A DNA stretch of 64,000 bases. It comes from Streptococcus parasanguinis. GTDB lineage: Bacteria > Bacillota > Bacilli > Lactobacillales > Streptococcaceae. The position numbers were made by a program, and so were the translations under genes. The notes beneath the pieces were generated by a model. That model was not told the origin of the DNA and did no database searches. It saw only the letters and a list, made by a program, of their open reading frames with translations. This document shows, one piece after another, positions 1 to 9,400 of the stretch (within the stretch, counting starts at the first letter, position 1; each line of letters begins with the position of its first letter). Location: positions 1-64,000 of the forward strand of contig NZ_JAHZPC010000006.1 of NCBI RefSeq assembly GCF_019929185.1, in the 5' to 3' direction.

Positions 1-3000
1 CTACCCTTATCAACTACCAAATCTGTCGCAGCAGTTAACTCTGCTGCAGAAACAGTGATTGAAACGTTTGAAAGTTGGTAGCCTTCTGGAGCAGTCAATT
101 CTTTAATAACATAATCCTTAGCTACAAGTCCTGTAAAGGTAACGAGGCCATTGGCATCTGAGGTCGCAGTCGCTTGACCTTCTCCATATGGGTTGGCAAC
201 TGGAGTTGTACCATCTGCCTCAAAGAGTCCAAAGACAGCTCCAACAAGTGGTTTCCCTTCATTGTTGACTTTATGTAATTGAATGTTGTACAGTTTCAAC
301 TCAGGTTTTTCAACAGTCGGAGGAGTTGGTGGAATTGAAGTGAATGGTTTGTTGACCACTGTTCCTTTGTCTACGACGAGGTTAGTCGCAGCTTTCAACT
401 CGCTAGCAGAAACTTTAATCACATCTGTTGATAGTTGATAACCTTCTGGAGCAGTCAATTCTTTCACTACATAATCTTTTGCTTCAAATCCTGTAAAAGT
501 TACAAGACCATTTGCATCAGAAGTTGCTGTCGCTTGTCCTTCTCCATAAGGATTCGCTACAGGAGTAGTACCATCGGCTTCAAAGAGTCCAAAGACAGCT
601 CCCGCAAGAGCATTTCCATCTGCGTTAGCTTTGTGCAATTGAATGTTGTAGAGTTTCAATTCAGGTTTGTCAACAGTTGGAGGAGTTGGTGGAATTGAAG
701 TTGTTACTAATTTGTTGGTGAAGGATGTCTTATCACCATATGCCACAGCAGCTTTGAGTGTATTGCTTGCATCATCTTTTGTGACAGTTACAGTCACGTC
801 AATGCTTCCTTCATCGTAGGTCATTCCTTTTGCTTTGCTTTCAGGAATAACTTCTTTAATCGTGTAGTGGAAGGTTTTTCCTGCGTCCTCTGATGAATAT
901 GAAATGTCATCAAAGGTTACTGTACCATCTGCAGCATTTTGTTTTGTTTGAAGAACTTTTCCGGTTTCATCCAACAATTGGAAATTGAATTCGCCATTCT
1001 TCAATTCAGCACCTTCTAAAATCTTGCTCGCTGAAATTTTAGCTTTTGCTGGTTGAGGAGCCGTATAAGTATTTGAGAAGGTTTTATTATCTGGATAAGC
1101 CACATCTGCTTTCAGGTTGTCGCCATCTTTTTTCACCTTAACAGTTACTTGTTTATCAGTCTTGTCATAGGTAATACCTGGGGTATTTCCAGCTACTTCC
1201 TTAACAGTGTATGTGTGTTCACCTTCTTCGGTGTACTCAATTGGTGCAAATGTTACTTTTCCGTTTTTGTTTGTAACAGTTTGAAGCTTGTTAGCACCCT
1301 CGTACAATTCAAAGCTGAATTCGCCATCTACCAAGTCACGACCTGTCAACTCTTTTGTCAACTCAATTGTTGCAGTCGTTGCGTTTGGTGTGAAGGCATT
1401 GGTAAATGTTTTGCTTTCTGGATAGACGACTTCTGCCTGCAAGGCATCTCCATCACGAGTGACTTTAACAGTCACTTGTTTTTCAGATGCATCGTAAGCA
1501 ATCGTAGCATTATCCCCTTTGACCTCTTTCACAGTATAAGTATGTTCACCTTCTGCTGTGTAAGAAATAGCATCAAAGGTTACTTTGCCAGATTTGTTGG
1601 TAACAGTTTGAAGTTTGTTTGTACCTTCGTACAATTCAAAACTAAACTCACCGTCTACCAAGTCACGGCCTGTCAACTCTTTCTCTAATTCAATTGTTGC
1701 ATTCGCAGCCTTTGGTGTGAAGGCATTGGTAAATATTTTGTTTTCTGGATAAACAACTTCCGCCTGCAAGGCATTTCCAACACGAGTAACTTTAATAGTC
1801 ACTTGTTTTTCGGAAGCATCGTAAGCAATCGTAGCATTATCCCCTTTGACCTCTTTCACAGTATAAGTGTGTTCACCTTCTGCTGTGAACTCAATCGGCT
1901 CGAATGTAATTTTCCCGCTTTGGTTAGTCGTTGTTTGAAGCTTGTTTGCACCTTCGTACAATTCAAAGCTAAACTCACCGTCCACCAAGTCACGACCTGT
2001 TAGAATTTTATCCAGCTCGATAGTAGCTTGGGTTTTGGCTGGCTTCTCTTTCTTGTTTACAATCGTTTTGCTAACAGCTTTAGTTGGTGTCGTAAATTCA
2101 CTAGCTTCAACAATTGTATCTTCTGCCAACCCATACCCTTCTGGAGCTTGAATTTCCTTGATGATGTATTTATCTCTCAAGAGTTCTTTGAGGCTAAATT
2201 CACCTTTAGCATCTGATTCAAACTCACCTAATACTTGGCCAGTCGCTTGGCGGATAACCTGGAATTTCGCACCTTTCAGCGGTTCATTACTTTCGTCAAC
2301 TTTATGAACTTGAATGCTGAAGGCATAACCAACACCTTCACCACCAGCGATTTGGATGTTTACTTTACTTTGTGAGGAGTACGGTTTTTTATTATCCCCT
2401 ACGATAGTCGCCTTATTTTTGATAACCTCACGGTCAACCGCATCATAGTTAACAACTGCTTCATATTCAACTGCAAAGTGATCGTTAGCAGAAATGTTCC
2501 CTAGATTAATCGTAAACGTAGTATCTGTTGCATTTACAGTGTATTGAGAGGTGACATCTGTTTTGTTTTTAAGTTGCCATGTTCCAGTGCTGTAATCCCA
2601 AGTACCTTTGTAGATCTTAAAGCTACCTGCCTTGTAGGTGACACCTGGTGATTCCAAAGAATCTGAAAGAACTGCATTGGTGATTGCCTCGTTGGTCCTA
2701 TTTACAGAAATACGAAAACCTAGTCTTTTGTGATCTCCATTATCCCAACCAGATTTGATAATAGTATACCGTTTACCTTCTCCGACAGTCCCACTTTTTA
2801 CTGTACCATCGAATTTCACTTTGTTATCAACAGAGACCTTAACTGGCGCATTACCATCATTTGGAAACTTATCTTTATTAACACCAGCATAGAAGAAGAA
2901 CGAACCTGAAATATCATTTTTCTCTTCAACAAACTTTGTGAATGTCAATACAATTTTACCAGTAGTTGCATCAACTTTTGCCTTGGCAATTACTTTACCA

Positions 3001-3302
3001 GTAATTGAGTCAGTAATTTCAAAATCCTGAGATTTGATGTCAATTGGAGAAGCAATAACTACTTCCGTCGTATCTCCTGCTTTAACGTTTTTTCCTTCCA
3101 AAGCAAACTTTGCATTAAGACGGAAAGTATCGTATCTTCCAAGCGGAGCTGTTAAATCCCCGCCATCATTGTTTTGAACTTTTACATCTGTGATGACATC
3201 CACTTTTTTTGACGTTTCTGCATTTACAATTTTAGAAAAAAGCGTAAAGCATACCATCAATAATGAAAGCATCATCAATAGATATATTGCCAATTTTTTC
3301 AT
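1..3302 (-). CDS. Cna/pilin-type surface adhesin, C-terminus outside window
   Basis: Large secreted surface protein, read as 1100 codons from an ATG at 3302 (RBS GGGGAG just upstream) without a stop to position 1, so the C-terminus and any sortase motif are missing. Residues 1 to about 28 form a signal peptide (MKK, hydrophobic core, NAE). Residues about 30-310 resemble the N-terminal binding region of Cna-like adhesins. A Cna-B/SpaA-like prealbumin domain follows at about 315-415 (APEGYGL motif). Then come four pilin isopeptide-type domains at about 420-860, each with a GEHTYTVKEV-like core, the last variant (FHYTIKEV). Two near-identical Cna-B domains (APEGYQLS) follow at about 870-1090, joined by a PPTPPTV linker. 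Such domains usually carry Lys-Asn isopeptide bonds and act as protease-resistant stalks. Adhesive ligand unknown. Domain class is confident; specific function is not. Confidence 0.85.
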   Translation of the reverse strand, partial: MKKLAIYLLMMLSLLMVCFTLFSKIVNAETSKKVDVITDVKVQNNDGGDLTAPLGRYDTFRLNAKFALEGKNVKAGDTTEVVIASPIDIKSQDFEITDSITGKVIAKAKVDATTGKIVLTFTKFVEEKNDISGSFFFYAGVNKDKFPNDGNAPVKVSVDNKVKFDGTVKSGTVGEGKRYTIIKSGWDNGDHKRLGFRISVNRTNEAITNAVLSDSLESPGVTYKAGSFKIYKGTWDYSTGTWQLKNKTDVTSQYTVNATDTTFTINLGNISANDHFAVEYEAVVNYDAVDREVIKNKATIVGDNKKPYSSQSKVNIQIAGGEGVGYAFSIQVHKVDESNEPLKGAKFQVIRQATGQVLGEFESDAKGEFSLKELLRDKYIIKEIQAPEGYGLAEDTIVEASEFTTPTKAVSKTIVNKKEKPAKTQATIELDKILTGRDLVDGEFSFELYEGANKLQTTTNQSGKITFEPIEFTAEGEHTYTVKEVKGDNATIAYDASEKQVTIKVTRVGNALQAEVVYPENKIFTNAFTPKAANATIELEKELTGRDLVDGEFSFELYEGTNKLQTVTNKSGKVTFDAISYTAEGEHTYTVKEVKGDNATIAYDASEKQVTVKVTRDGDALQAEVVYPESKTFTNAFTPNATTATIELTKELTGRDLVDGEFSFELYEGANKLQTVTNKNGKVTFAPIEYTEEGEHTYTVKEVAGNTPGITYDKTDKQVTVKVKKDGDNLKADVAYPDNKTFSNTYTAPQPAKAKISASKILEGAELKNGEFNFQLLDETGKVLQTKQNAADGTVTFDDISYSSEDAGKTFHYTIKEVIPESKAKGMTYDEGSIDVTVTVTKDDASNTLKAAVAYGDKTSFTNKLVTTSIPPTPPTVDKPELKLYNIQLHKANADGNALAGAVFGLFEADGTTPVANPYGEGQATATSDANGLVTFTGFEAKDYVVKELTAPEGYQLSTDVIKVSASELKAATNLVVDKGTVVNKPFTSIPPTPPTVEKPELKLYNIQLHKVNNEGKPLVGAVFGLFEADGTTPVANPYGEGQATATSDANGLVTFTGLVAKDYVIKELTAPEGYQLSNVSITVSAAELTAATDLVVDKG

Positions 3303-3340
3303 TTTATCTCCCCTTATATTCATAATAATAGGCAAAAAAT

Positions 3341-3368
3341 ATTATATCACAAATTAGTAGTAATACAA
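3341..3368 (-). promoter_or_regulatory. Promoter of the surface adhesin
   Basis: Minus strand: TTGTAT at 3363-3368, 16-nt spacer, perfect TATAAT at 3341-3346, followed by an approximately 40-nt leader and RBS GGGGAG before the ATG at 3302. Confidence 0.6.
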
Positions 3369-3578
3369 GTAAAAGGTGGCATTTTTTTATTTAGCATCTT
3401 GTCAAAATGAAATGTCCTCACAAAACAATTGATAGTTATACAAGTTTTTTTACCTATATTATGTTAAAATAGAGAGGAAAATAGAATCGTCCTTCAAGGC
3501 ACACATTAGGCTGTTTCGAAGGCGCAAGCGCTAGATTTCTAGCCTTGTTGAAAAATAGACATAGAAATGGAAGATACA

Positions 3579-4595
3579 ATGGAAAAACAAACCGTTGCAG
3601 TATTGGGTCCTGGTTCATGGGGAACAGCCCTTTCACAAGTCCTCAATGATAACGGCCATGAAGTCCGTCTCTGGGGAAATATCCAAGAACAAATCGATGA
3701 AATCAATGCCACTCATACCAATCAACGCTATTTCAAAGATATCGTTATTAGCGAAGACATCACTGCTACGACTGATTTGAAAGCAGCTTTGGACGGTGTG
3801 GACGCTATCCTCTTTGTCGTTCCTACAAAGGTGACCCGTTTGGTGGCGAAACAAGTCGCTGAAACACTGGATCACCCTGTAACAGTCATGCACGCTTCCA
3901 AGGGACTAGAACCTGGTACACACGATCGAATTTCTCAAATCCTTGAAGAAGAAATTCCTGCTTCTCTTCGCAGCGAGGTAGTGGTCGTTTCTGGACCTAG
4001 TCACGCCGAAGAAACTATCGTACGGGACATCACCCTCATTACAGCTGCCTCAGTAGATTTAGAAGCTGCACGTTATGTTCAAGAACTCTTTAGCAATCAC
4101 TACTTCCGCCTGTATACCAATACAGATGTTATCGGAGTGGAAACTGCTGGAGCCTTGAAGAATATCATCGCGGTCGGAGCTGGGGCCCTGCATGGTCTTG
4201 GTTACGGTGACAACGCCAAAGCAGCTATCATCACGCGCGGTCTCGCTGAAATCACGCGCCTTGGCGTTAAGCTAGGAGCTAGCCCCTTGACCTATAGCGG
4301 TTTGTCTGGGGTTGGTGACTTGATCGTTACCGGTACTTCTGTTCATTCCCGCAACTGGCGAGCTGGGGATGCTCTCGGACGTGGCGAAAAATTGGAAGAC
4401 ATCGAAGCCAACATGGGCATGATCATTGAAGGGATCTCTACGACCAAAGTAGCCCATGAACTGGCGCAAGAATTGGATGTCTACATGCCGATTACACAGG
4501 CCATTTACCAAGTCATCTACGAAGGAAAAGATATCCGTGAAGCCATCCACCACATGATGAGCAATGAATTTAAAGAAGAAAACGAGTGGAAATAA
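3579..4595 (+). CDS. gpsA: Glycerol-3-phosphate dehydrogenase [NAD(P)+]
   Basis: Cytoplasmic enzyme reducing dihydroxyacetone phosphate to sn-glycerol-3-phosphate for phospholipid and teichoic acid synthesis. The N-terminus carries the dinucleotide-binding GPGSWGTAL (residues 8-16). [12 protein letters not shown] holds the family's catalytic lysine, and [12 protein letters not shown] is the typical C-terminal substrate-site motif. Start chosen at 3579, giving 338 aa, the usual GpsA length. The ATG at 3567 adds four residues, and the GGAAG RBS (3569-3573) lies downstream of it but correctly spaced for 3579. galU follows 45 bp downstream, a pairing common in streptococci, so a two-gene operon is likely. 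Confidence 0.96.
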   Translation: MEKQTVAVLGPGSWGTALSQVLNDNGHEVRLWGNIQEQIDEINATHTNQRYFKDIVISEDITATTDLKAALDGVDAILFVVPTKVTRLVAKQVAETLDHPVTVMHASKGLEPGTHDRISQILEEEIPASLRSEVVVVSGPSHAEETIVRDITLITAASVDLEAARYVQELFSNHYFRLYTNTDVIGVETAGALKNIIAVGAGALHGLGYGDNAKAAIITRGLAEITRLGVKLGASPLTYSGLSGVGDLIVTGTSVHSRNWRAGDALGRGEKLEDIEANMGMIIEGISTTKVAHELAQELDVYMPITQAIYQVIYEGKDIREAIHHMMSNEFKEENEWK

Positions 4596-4640
4596 GTCAA
4601 CCACTCTAACATCAATCCTACCTTTTAGAAAGGAAACTAT

Positions 4641-5549
4641 ATGACTAAAGTTAGAAAAGCAGTCATTCCTGCGGCTGGTTTGGGGACACGCTTCCTCCCA
4701 GCTACCAAAGCTTTGGCAAAGGAAATGTTGCCAATCGTTGACAAACCTACGATCCAATTCATCGTAGAAGAGGCTCTGAAATCTGGAATTGAGGAAATTC
4801 TTGTCGTAACAGGGAAGGCCAAACGTTCGATCGAAGACCATTTCGATTCTAACTTTGAATTGGAATACAACCTCGAGCAAAAAGGTAAGACTGACTTACT
4901 CAAGTTGGTCAATGATACAACAGCGATCAATCTTCATTTCATCCGCCAAAGTCACCCTCGAGGTTTAGGAGACGCTGTTCTTCAGGCGAAAGCTTTTGTT
5001 GGGAATGAGCCTTTTGTTGTCATGTTGGGAGATGACCTGATGGACATCACCAATGATGATGCCTTGCCATTGACCAAACAATTGATGAACGACTACGATG
5101 AAACCCATGCATCCACTATCGCTGTGATGGAAGTCCCTCACGAAGAGGTTTCTTCTTACGGTGTGATCGCACCTCAAGGTGAGGGCATCAATGGTCTTTA
5201 TAGCGTTGAAACTTTTGTCGAAAAACCAGCTCCAGAAGATGCACCAAGTGATCTCGCCATCATTGGCCGCTATCTTTTGACTCCAGAGATCTTTGACATT
5301 CTTGCAAATCAAGAACCAGGTGCTGGCAATGAAATTCAATTGACGGATGCGATCGACACCCTCAACAAGACCCAACGAGTCTTTGCCCGTGAATTTAAAG
5401 GCCAGCGCTACGATGTAGGTGACAAGTTTGGTTTCATGAAAACATCGATTGATTATGCTTTGAAGCATCCACAGGTTAAAGAGGATCTCAAACAGTATAT
5501 CATTGATCTTGGAAAACAATTAGAAGAATCTGAACAAACTGCAGACTAA
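4641..5549 (+). CDS. galU: UTP-glucose-1-phosphate uridylyltransferase
   Basis: Makes UDP-glucose from UTP and glucose-1-phosphate, feeding capsule, glycolipid and galactose (Leloir) metabolism. At the N-terminus [19 protein letters not shown] is the nucleotidyltransferase signature, followed by [17 protein letters not shown] and the GRY segment are typical of the family. 302 aa matches the usual length. Preceded by RBS GAAAGGAAAC and 45 bp behind gpsA; ends in a strong intrinsic terminator. Confidence 0.97.
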   Translation: MTKVRKAVIPAAGLGTRFLPATKALAKEMLPIVDKPTIQFIVEEALKSGIEEILVVTGKAKRSIEDHFDSNFELEYNLEQKGKTDLLKLVNDTTAINLHFIRQSHPRGLGDAVLQAKAFVGNEPFVVMLGDDLMDITNDDALPLTKQLMNDYDETHASTIAVMEVPHEEVSSYGVIAPQGEGINGLYSVETFVEKPAPEDAPSDLAIIGRYLLTPEIFDILANQEPGAGNEIQLTDAIDTLNKTQRVFAREFKGQRYDVGDKFGFMKTSIDYALKHPQVKEDLKQYIIDLGKQLEESEQTAD

Positions 5550-5573
5550 TCATTCACAAATCAAAGAATACAA

Positions 5574-5630
5574 AAAGACTGGCCATATCATGTAAGGACT
5601 TTGCTGCCTTACAATGGTCAGTCTTTTTTT
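5574..5630 (+). terminator. Intrinsic terminator of gpsA-galU
   Basis: AAAGACTGGCCAT pairs with ATGGTCAGTCTTT (one mismatch). An inner stem TGTAAGG/CCTTACA extends it, and a T-run follows. Confidence 0.85.
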
Positions 5631-5631
5631 A

Positions 5632-5667
5632 TAAAAAAGAAGCTGGATAAAAATCCGGCCTCTTTCA
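5632..5667 (-). terminator. Intrinsic terminator of the C69 dipeptidase
   Basis: On the minus strand GAGGCCGGAT-TTTT-ATCCAGCTTC is followed by a T-run, just downstream of the dipeptidase stop and back-to-back with the galU terminator. Its stem resembles a decayed version of the head hairpin of repeat family A. Confidence 0.75.
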
Positions 5668-5699
5668 TATATTAGAACCTCGTCCATCTCATTTATATT

Positions 5700-7646
5700 T
5701 TAAGGATGAACATTGTAAGAATAGTTTGTATTTGAGTAAGTTTCAATTTCACCTGGATTGAAATTAGATCCGAAGCGATTATTGTTGTTTACACTATTTC
5801 CTGCTACAGGAGCTTCAGTTGAAGCTTGAACTTTTTCTTCTGGCTTCACAGGAGTCTCTACTTTAGGAGATACAACTGGTTGTTTCTCCTTGTTAGCAGC
5901 ATAGCCAAAGCGATTGTTTGGATTTCCTTCTGCATTAGCAGGAATATCACGTGTATAAGGTGTTGCTACATAATTTGGCGCTGGGATGTAAACTTTGTTC
6001 GCATCTTCACGGATTTGTGGTTTTTCTGGAACTGTTGGTGTATCTGGTTTCTTAGGCTCTTCAGGATCTTTATAATTATCTGGTTTAGAAGCACGATAAG
6101 GATCTGACTTGCGTCCAGCTGCCTCTAATTGTTTTTCCATTAATTTTTCATAATCTTTGAAGTGTTGGAAAAGACGATCAGACAAGTCAAGGGCATCTTT
6201 TGTCACCTTATCTTCAGCAGCTTTTGCAGCTTCTGGTTGATCTTTTAGTGAATAATATTCAATATCCTTCTTCTCTTGATCAGCAATAAATTCTTTTTCC
6301 AGAGCTTTCCAGTGATCTTGAACTGTTTTTCCGAAGATATCTTGATTGTTGATTGCCATGTTGTCAATATGCCAAACAGTCCAATACCAAGAATTTGGAT
6401 CATAAGTTGCTGTTTGTGGTTTAAAGACTTCATGGGTGTCTTTCACATTTCCATAGAATGGAACATACGGAGTATTCCGTGAAGGACCCATTCCTAACCA
6501 AACTGTACCACCGAAAGATTTTGGTAGTTTTGGATTGATTTGGTAGACATGGGCATCAATGACGTTTTCATTTCCTAAAGCATACTTGTATTGGTCTTTA
6601 CGGACAGCATCGTTGCTACCGTTATCCCCTTGTTTCTTGACACCAATTTGATCGTCCGGTACGAAGCGACCATTTAAGTGTTCAAAGCGATTCCGTTGCA
6701 TAGCAAAGGCATCTTCCAATGTAAATTTCTTGTTTGGATCTGTTGGTGAGCGGAAAAGTTCATATTCATCATCTTCATAAGTCACTTTTGATTTTGGATC
6801 CAAAAGAGTGATCCCTGCATAAGTCCGAGAACGGTCCCCTTCTGCATATTTTTCAGGTCCGTAAGATTTAGCGATATGGAAGTTACCATCTTTATCTGTC
6901 TTGTAGTTACCAGATTCTTTAGCTACTTTTTCGACATCTTTCGAAGCGATCACATTTTCCTTGTCATTCAAATCCACATGACCAAGGTAGTAGGTATTGG
7001 CAAAGACTGCATATTTGTCTTCTGGGACTTTAACAGCTACATATTGGTGACCAGAAAGAATTTCCATATACCAAGTTTCTTTTTGGTCCGCAATAACAAC
7101 TGTATTCCCCTCAGCTGAACCTTTTTCTTCAATGACTTTCGCAAGTAATTCGATTCCTTCGCGAGCAGATTTTGCACGAGGTAAAATTACATCAAGCATG
7201 GCAGCTTCTGGGAGACCGTTTTCTGTCAATGGGTCAGTCTTCAAGACTTTTTTGTTTGGAATGGCTGTAACAGTTGAGGTCATAGAAACGCCGGCTTCGT
7301 TAAATCCATGTTCCCCAAAAGCACCGTTACTACCATCTCCACGAGCAGAGTCATAAGTCGCTGTGTATTTCATTTCACTAGCAGCATGTGGATAGGTAAA
7401 ACCATTGGATTCGTCTTCCAATTGATCCCCTTCCTTATAGTTCTTCGCATCAACAACCACAAAGTTTTTGTTGTGCTTTCCACCATTTGGATAGTAAGGG
7501 TAGTCTTCTGTCCGACCAAAGAGAGTGGTACCATCCTTGGTCAATTGGCGACCAATGATAAAACCACAACAGGCTTGAACAGCTTGAATCGGTAGGAGCA
7601 AAAGTGTCATCGCTACCAATGAGAGTTTTAACAACCATTTTTTCAT
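5700..7646 (-). CDS. Secreted C69-family dipeptidase with C-terminal extension
   Basis: Secreted Ntn-hydrolase of peptidase family C69 (PepD/U34 type), likely releasing dipeptides or amino acids outside the cell. Start at 7646 (MKKWLLKL; RBS AAAGGAG) rather than the in-frame ATG at 7682, giving 648 aa with a clear signal peptide ending AVQA-CCGF. In this family the nucleophile is the N-terminal Cys freed by processing, here one of the two Cys. The body has family features such as LFGRTEDYP and the NGLPEAAML region. The last 130 residues are a Pro/Lys-rich extension with two NNRFG motifs and no LPXTG or membrane anchor. Single gene with its own promoter overlapping a cre site. Confidence 0.85.
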   Translation of the reverse strand: MKKWLLKLSLVAMTLLLLPIQAVQACCGFIIGRQLTKDGTTLFGRTEDYPYYPNGGKHNKNFVVVDAKNYKEGDQLEDESNGFTYPHAASEMKYTATYDSARGDGSNGAFGEHGFNEAGVSMTSTVTAIPNKKVLKTDPLTENGLPEAAMLDVILPRAKSAREGIELLAKVIEEKGSAEGNTVVIADQKETWYMEILSGHQYVAVKVPEDKYAVFANTYYLGHVDLNDKENVIASKDVEKVAKESGNYKTDKDGNFHIAKSYGPEKYAEGDRSRTYAGITLLDPKSKVTYEDDEYELFRSPTDPNKKFTLEDAFAMQRNRFEHLNGRFVPDDQIGVKKQGDNGSNDAVRKDQYKYALGNENVIDAHVYQINPKLPKSFGGTVWLGMGPSRNTPYVPFYGNVKDTHEVFKPQTATYDPNSWYWTVWHIDNMAINNQDIFGKTVQDHWKALEKEFIADQEKKDIEYYSLKDQPEAAKAAEDKVTKDALDLSDRLFQHFKDYEKLMEKQLEAAGRKSDPYRASKPDNYKDPEEPKKPDTPTVPEKPQIREDANKVYIPAPNYVATPYTRDIPANAEGNPNNRFGYAANKEKQPVVSPKVETPVKPEEKVQASTEAPVAGNSVNNNNRFGSNFNPGEIETYSNTNYSYNVHP

Positions 7647-7712
7647 GGCAAATCTCCTTTGTTTTTGCACTACTTTTGACAAAATAGCACTATTTTTGAT
7701 TTTTATATCTCC

Positions 7713-7750
7713 AGTTTACACCTTTCTCAACTCTTTTGCAAGCGCTTTCT
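7713..7750 (-). promoter_or_regulatory. Dipeptidase promoter overlapped by a cre (CcpA) site
   Basis: Minus strand: TTGCAA (7736-7741), 17-nt spacer, TAAACT (7713-7718). The cre-like TGCAAGCGCTTTCT (7737-7750) covers the -35, a position where CcpA normally represses. The site is seen; catabolite repression is inferred. Confidence 0.65.
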
Positions 7751-7916
7751 AATTTGCGTTTTTATACCTTTTTACCCATGATTACCTTCTCTATGGGCCT
7801 ACCAATAGTGGGTTCACTCGGCTCCTGCAAGTATATTATGATAAATATATACAATTCTTTGCATTTCAAACAATTTTCTGTTAGTTTACGATTTTGCTAC
7901 ATTTTTTAGAAAAAAA

Positions 7917-8088
7917 GAGGCTGGGACAAAAGTCCTGGCCTCTCAATTATTTTTGGATTGTCGAGCAAGACGCAGTGGTTGAGTGGGCTCTACGCTGATT
8001 TCATCAGCTTTTACAGCCCTACTCAACTGTGCGGAGGTGGGACAACGAAATCGAATTCTAACGAATTACCGATTTCTGTCCCACTCTC
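7917..8088 (+). repeat. Structured intergenic repeat, family A, copy 1
   Basis: About 172 bp. It begins with the hairpin GAGGCTGGGAC-AAAA-GTCCTGGCCTC and has a middle stem (CGCAGTGGTTGAGT with ACTCAACTGTGCG) holding an inner GCTGATTTCATCAGC hairpin. It ends with a GTGGGAC/GTCCCAC stem enclosing CGAAATCG/CGATTTC. Read on the minus strand the first hairpin is followed by a T-run, so the element supplies the terminator of the rhomboid gene, whose stop lies 3 bp away. Confidence 0.9.
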
Positions 8089-8090
8089 TC

Positions 8091-8768
8091 TTAAAATAGA
8101 TTCAAGATTTTACCTAAGAAATAAAGGAAAAGTAGGAGATAAGATAAGGCTGCACTAATCTGATAGGTTCGGTTCATAAAGCGAGCCTCTCCTCTTACTG
8201 GAAAGACATAAGCCAACATGACCCCGGCTACTAAGCCACCAATGTGGCCCGCCATACTGATGTCTGGCATAAAACTAAAGATCAGATTGACCACAATCAA
8301 GCTGGTATAGGACTGACTCAAGTGGCGAATATAGGGACTTTGGACAATAAAGCGCAGAGCGCCAATGGTCCCAAACAGTCCAAAGAGAGCTGTAGAAGCG
8401 CCTGCCGCAATCACATCTGGTGTAAAAATAGCAACAAAGACATTCCCCATCATGCCTGATAAGAGATAAAGAGCTAAGAAAGCCTTGGAACCAAAGAGAT
8501 CTTCTGCCAAACGTCCCAAGTAATAGAGGGTGATCATATTGAGCACAAAATGTTCTAGGCCGATATGAACAAAAGTAGCTGTCACTATTCGCCATAACTG
8601 GCTAGGATCGACTTTCACAACCTCTCCAATAATACCACCGCTATAGTAAATAGCAGCACCCGTTTGGTAGTCGCCTCCAAATCGGATAAACATGGAAAGA
8701 AAAACTGCCGTTGTGACGAGCAACAAGATACTAGTCACAGGATAACGACGATCAAAGAGTAACTTCAT
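8091..8768 (-). CDS. Rhomboid-family intramembrane serine protease
   Basis: 225-aa polytopic membrane protein. The catalytic dyad is visible: serine in AGASTALFG (GxSx type, mid-protein) and histidine in AGHIGGLVAG toward the C-terminus. The family motif ATFVHIGLEHFVLNM (residues about 65-80) precedes them. Rhomboids cleave transmembrane segments of substrate proteins; the substrate here is unknown. Its start overlaps the end of the cyclo-ligase gene by 17 bp, the usual streptococcal pairing, so the two are translationally coupled. Confidence 0.93.
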   Translation of the reverse strand: MKLLFDRRYPVTSILLLVTTAVFLSMFIRFGGDYQTGAAIYYSGGIIGEVVKVDPSQLWRIVTATFVHIGLEHFVLNMITLYYLGRLAEDLFGSKAFLALYLLSGMMGNVFVAIFTPDVIAAGASTALFGLFGTIGALRFIVQSPYIRHLSQSYTSLIVVNLIFSFMPDISMAGHIGGLVAGVMLAYVFPVRGEARFMNRTYQISAALSYLLLFLYFLGKILNLF

Positions 8769-9291
8769 AGACTAGCACCTCCTGAACTGCTATATCAAAT
8801 GCATTTGGTTGGAACTCCCCTTGCTGGATAGAATAAATGGTGCTGACCGTTTTTCCAGTAAAATCTGCTAAATAACGATCATAATAGCCACCACCATAGC
8901 CGATCCGATAGCCTTTAGATTGGAAGACCAAGCCAGGGACATGGATCAGATCAATCTCTGCTTTATCCACAACCTTTCCTTTTTCATTGGGCTCCAGCAA
9001 ACCAAAGCGCGTTTTTTCCAAAATGTCAGGATCGTATTCCACAAATTCCATCCGACCTTGTGGATAGGTACGAGGAACACAGACGCGTTTTCCAAGTTGA
9101 AGAGCAACCTGAATCAAGCTAGCTGTGGAAAATTCATGGTCAAAGGACAGATAGGTTGCCAAGGTCTTTGCCTCCTGAAAGGCTGGAAGCTCCAAGAGAT
9201 GTTGAGTGAGCTGTTCATCTGCTTGAATTTTCACGGATTCTGGCAGCTCTTTCATGGCTGCTATGGTTTCTTTTCGTAGTGTTTTCTTCAT
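8752..9291 (-). CDS. 5-formyltetrahydrofolate cyclo-ligase
   Basis: Converts 5-formyl-THF to 5,10-methenyl-THF with ATP, recycling a stored folate in the cytoplasm. 179 aa, the usual size. GYRIGYGGGYYDRYL near residue 135-150 is the diagnostic ATP/folate-site motif, and FEPN-like GLLEPNEKG lies upstream of it. RBS GGAGTAGGGA precedes the ATG. First gene of a two-gene unit with the rhomboid protease. Confidence 0.95.
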   Translation of the reverse strand: MKKTLRKETIAAMKELPESVKIQADEQLTQHLLELPAFQEAKTLATYLSFDHEFSTASLIQVALQLGKRVCVPRTYPQGRMEFVEYDPDILEKTRFGLLEPNEKGKVVDKAEIDLIHVPGLVFQSKGYRIGYGGGYYDRYLADFTGKTVSTIYSIQQGEFQPNAFDIAVQEVLVYEVTL

Positions 9292-9360
9292 TCCCTACTC
9301 CTTTTGTATAGCTTTAATTGTATCATTTTTTATGAAACATCCGAACAGTTTGCACACGAG

Positions 9361-9392
9361 AAAATAAAAATCCAACTCCAGACGGAGTTGAA
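9361..9392 (-). terminator. Intrinsic terminator after the lysine-pathway deacetylase
   Basis: Minus strand: CAACTCC-GTCT-GGAGTTG followed by a T-rich tract, starting about 10 bp after the stop. Confidence 0.8.
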
Positions 9393-9400
9393 TCAATCCC

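Noticed and set aside
1149..1688. 179-codon plus-strand ORF
   Set aside because: Shadow of the adhesin repeat domains, which have a clear reading frame, signal peptide and RBS on the minus strand.
4272..4880. 202-codon minus-strand ORF across gpsA-galU
   Set aside because: Antisense to two well-supported genes with conserved motifs.
7958..8158. 66-codon ORF starting MSSKTQWLS, also at 10598 and 24161
   Set aside because: It recurs only because the same family A repeat recurs; there is no RBS and the frame changes after the repeat.
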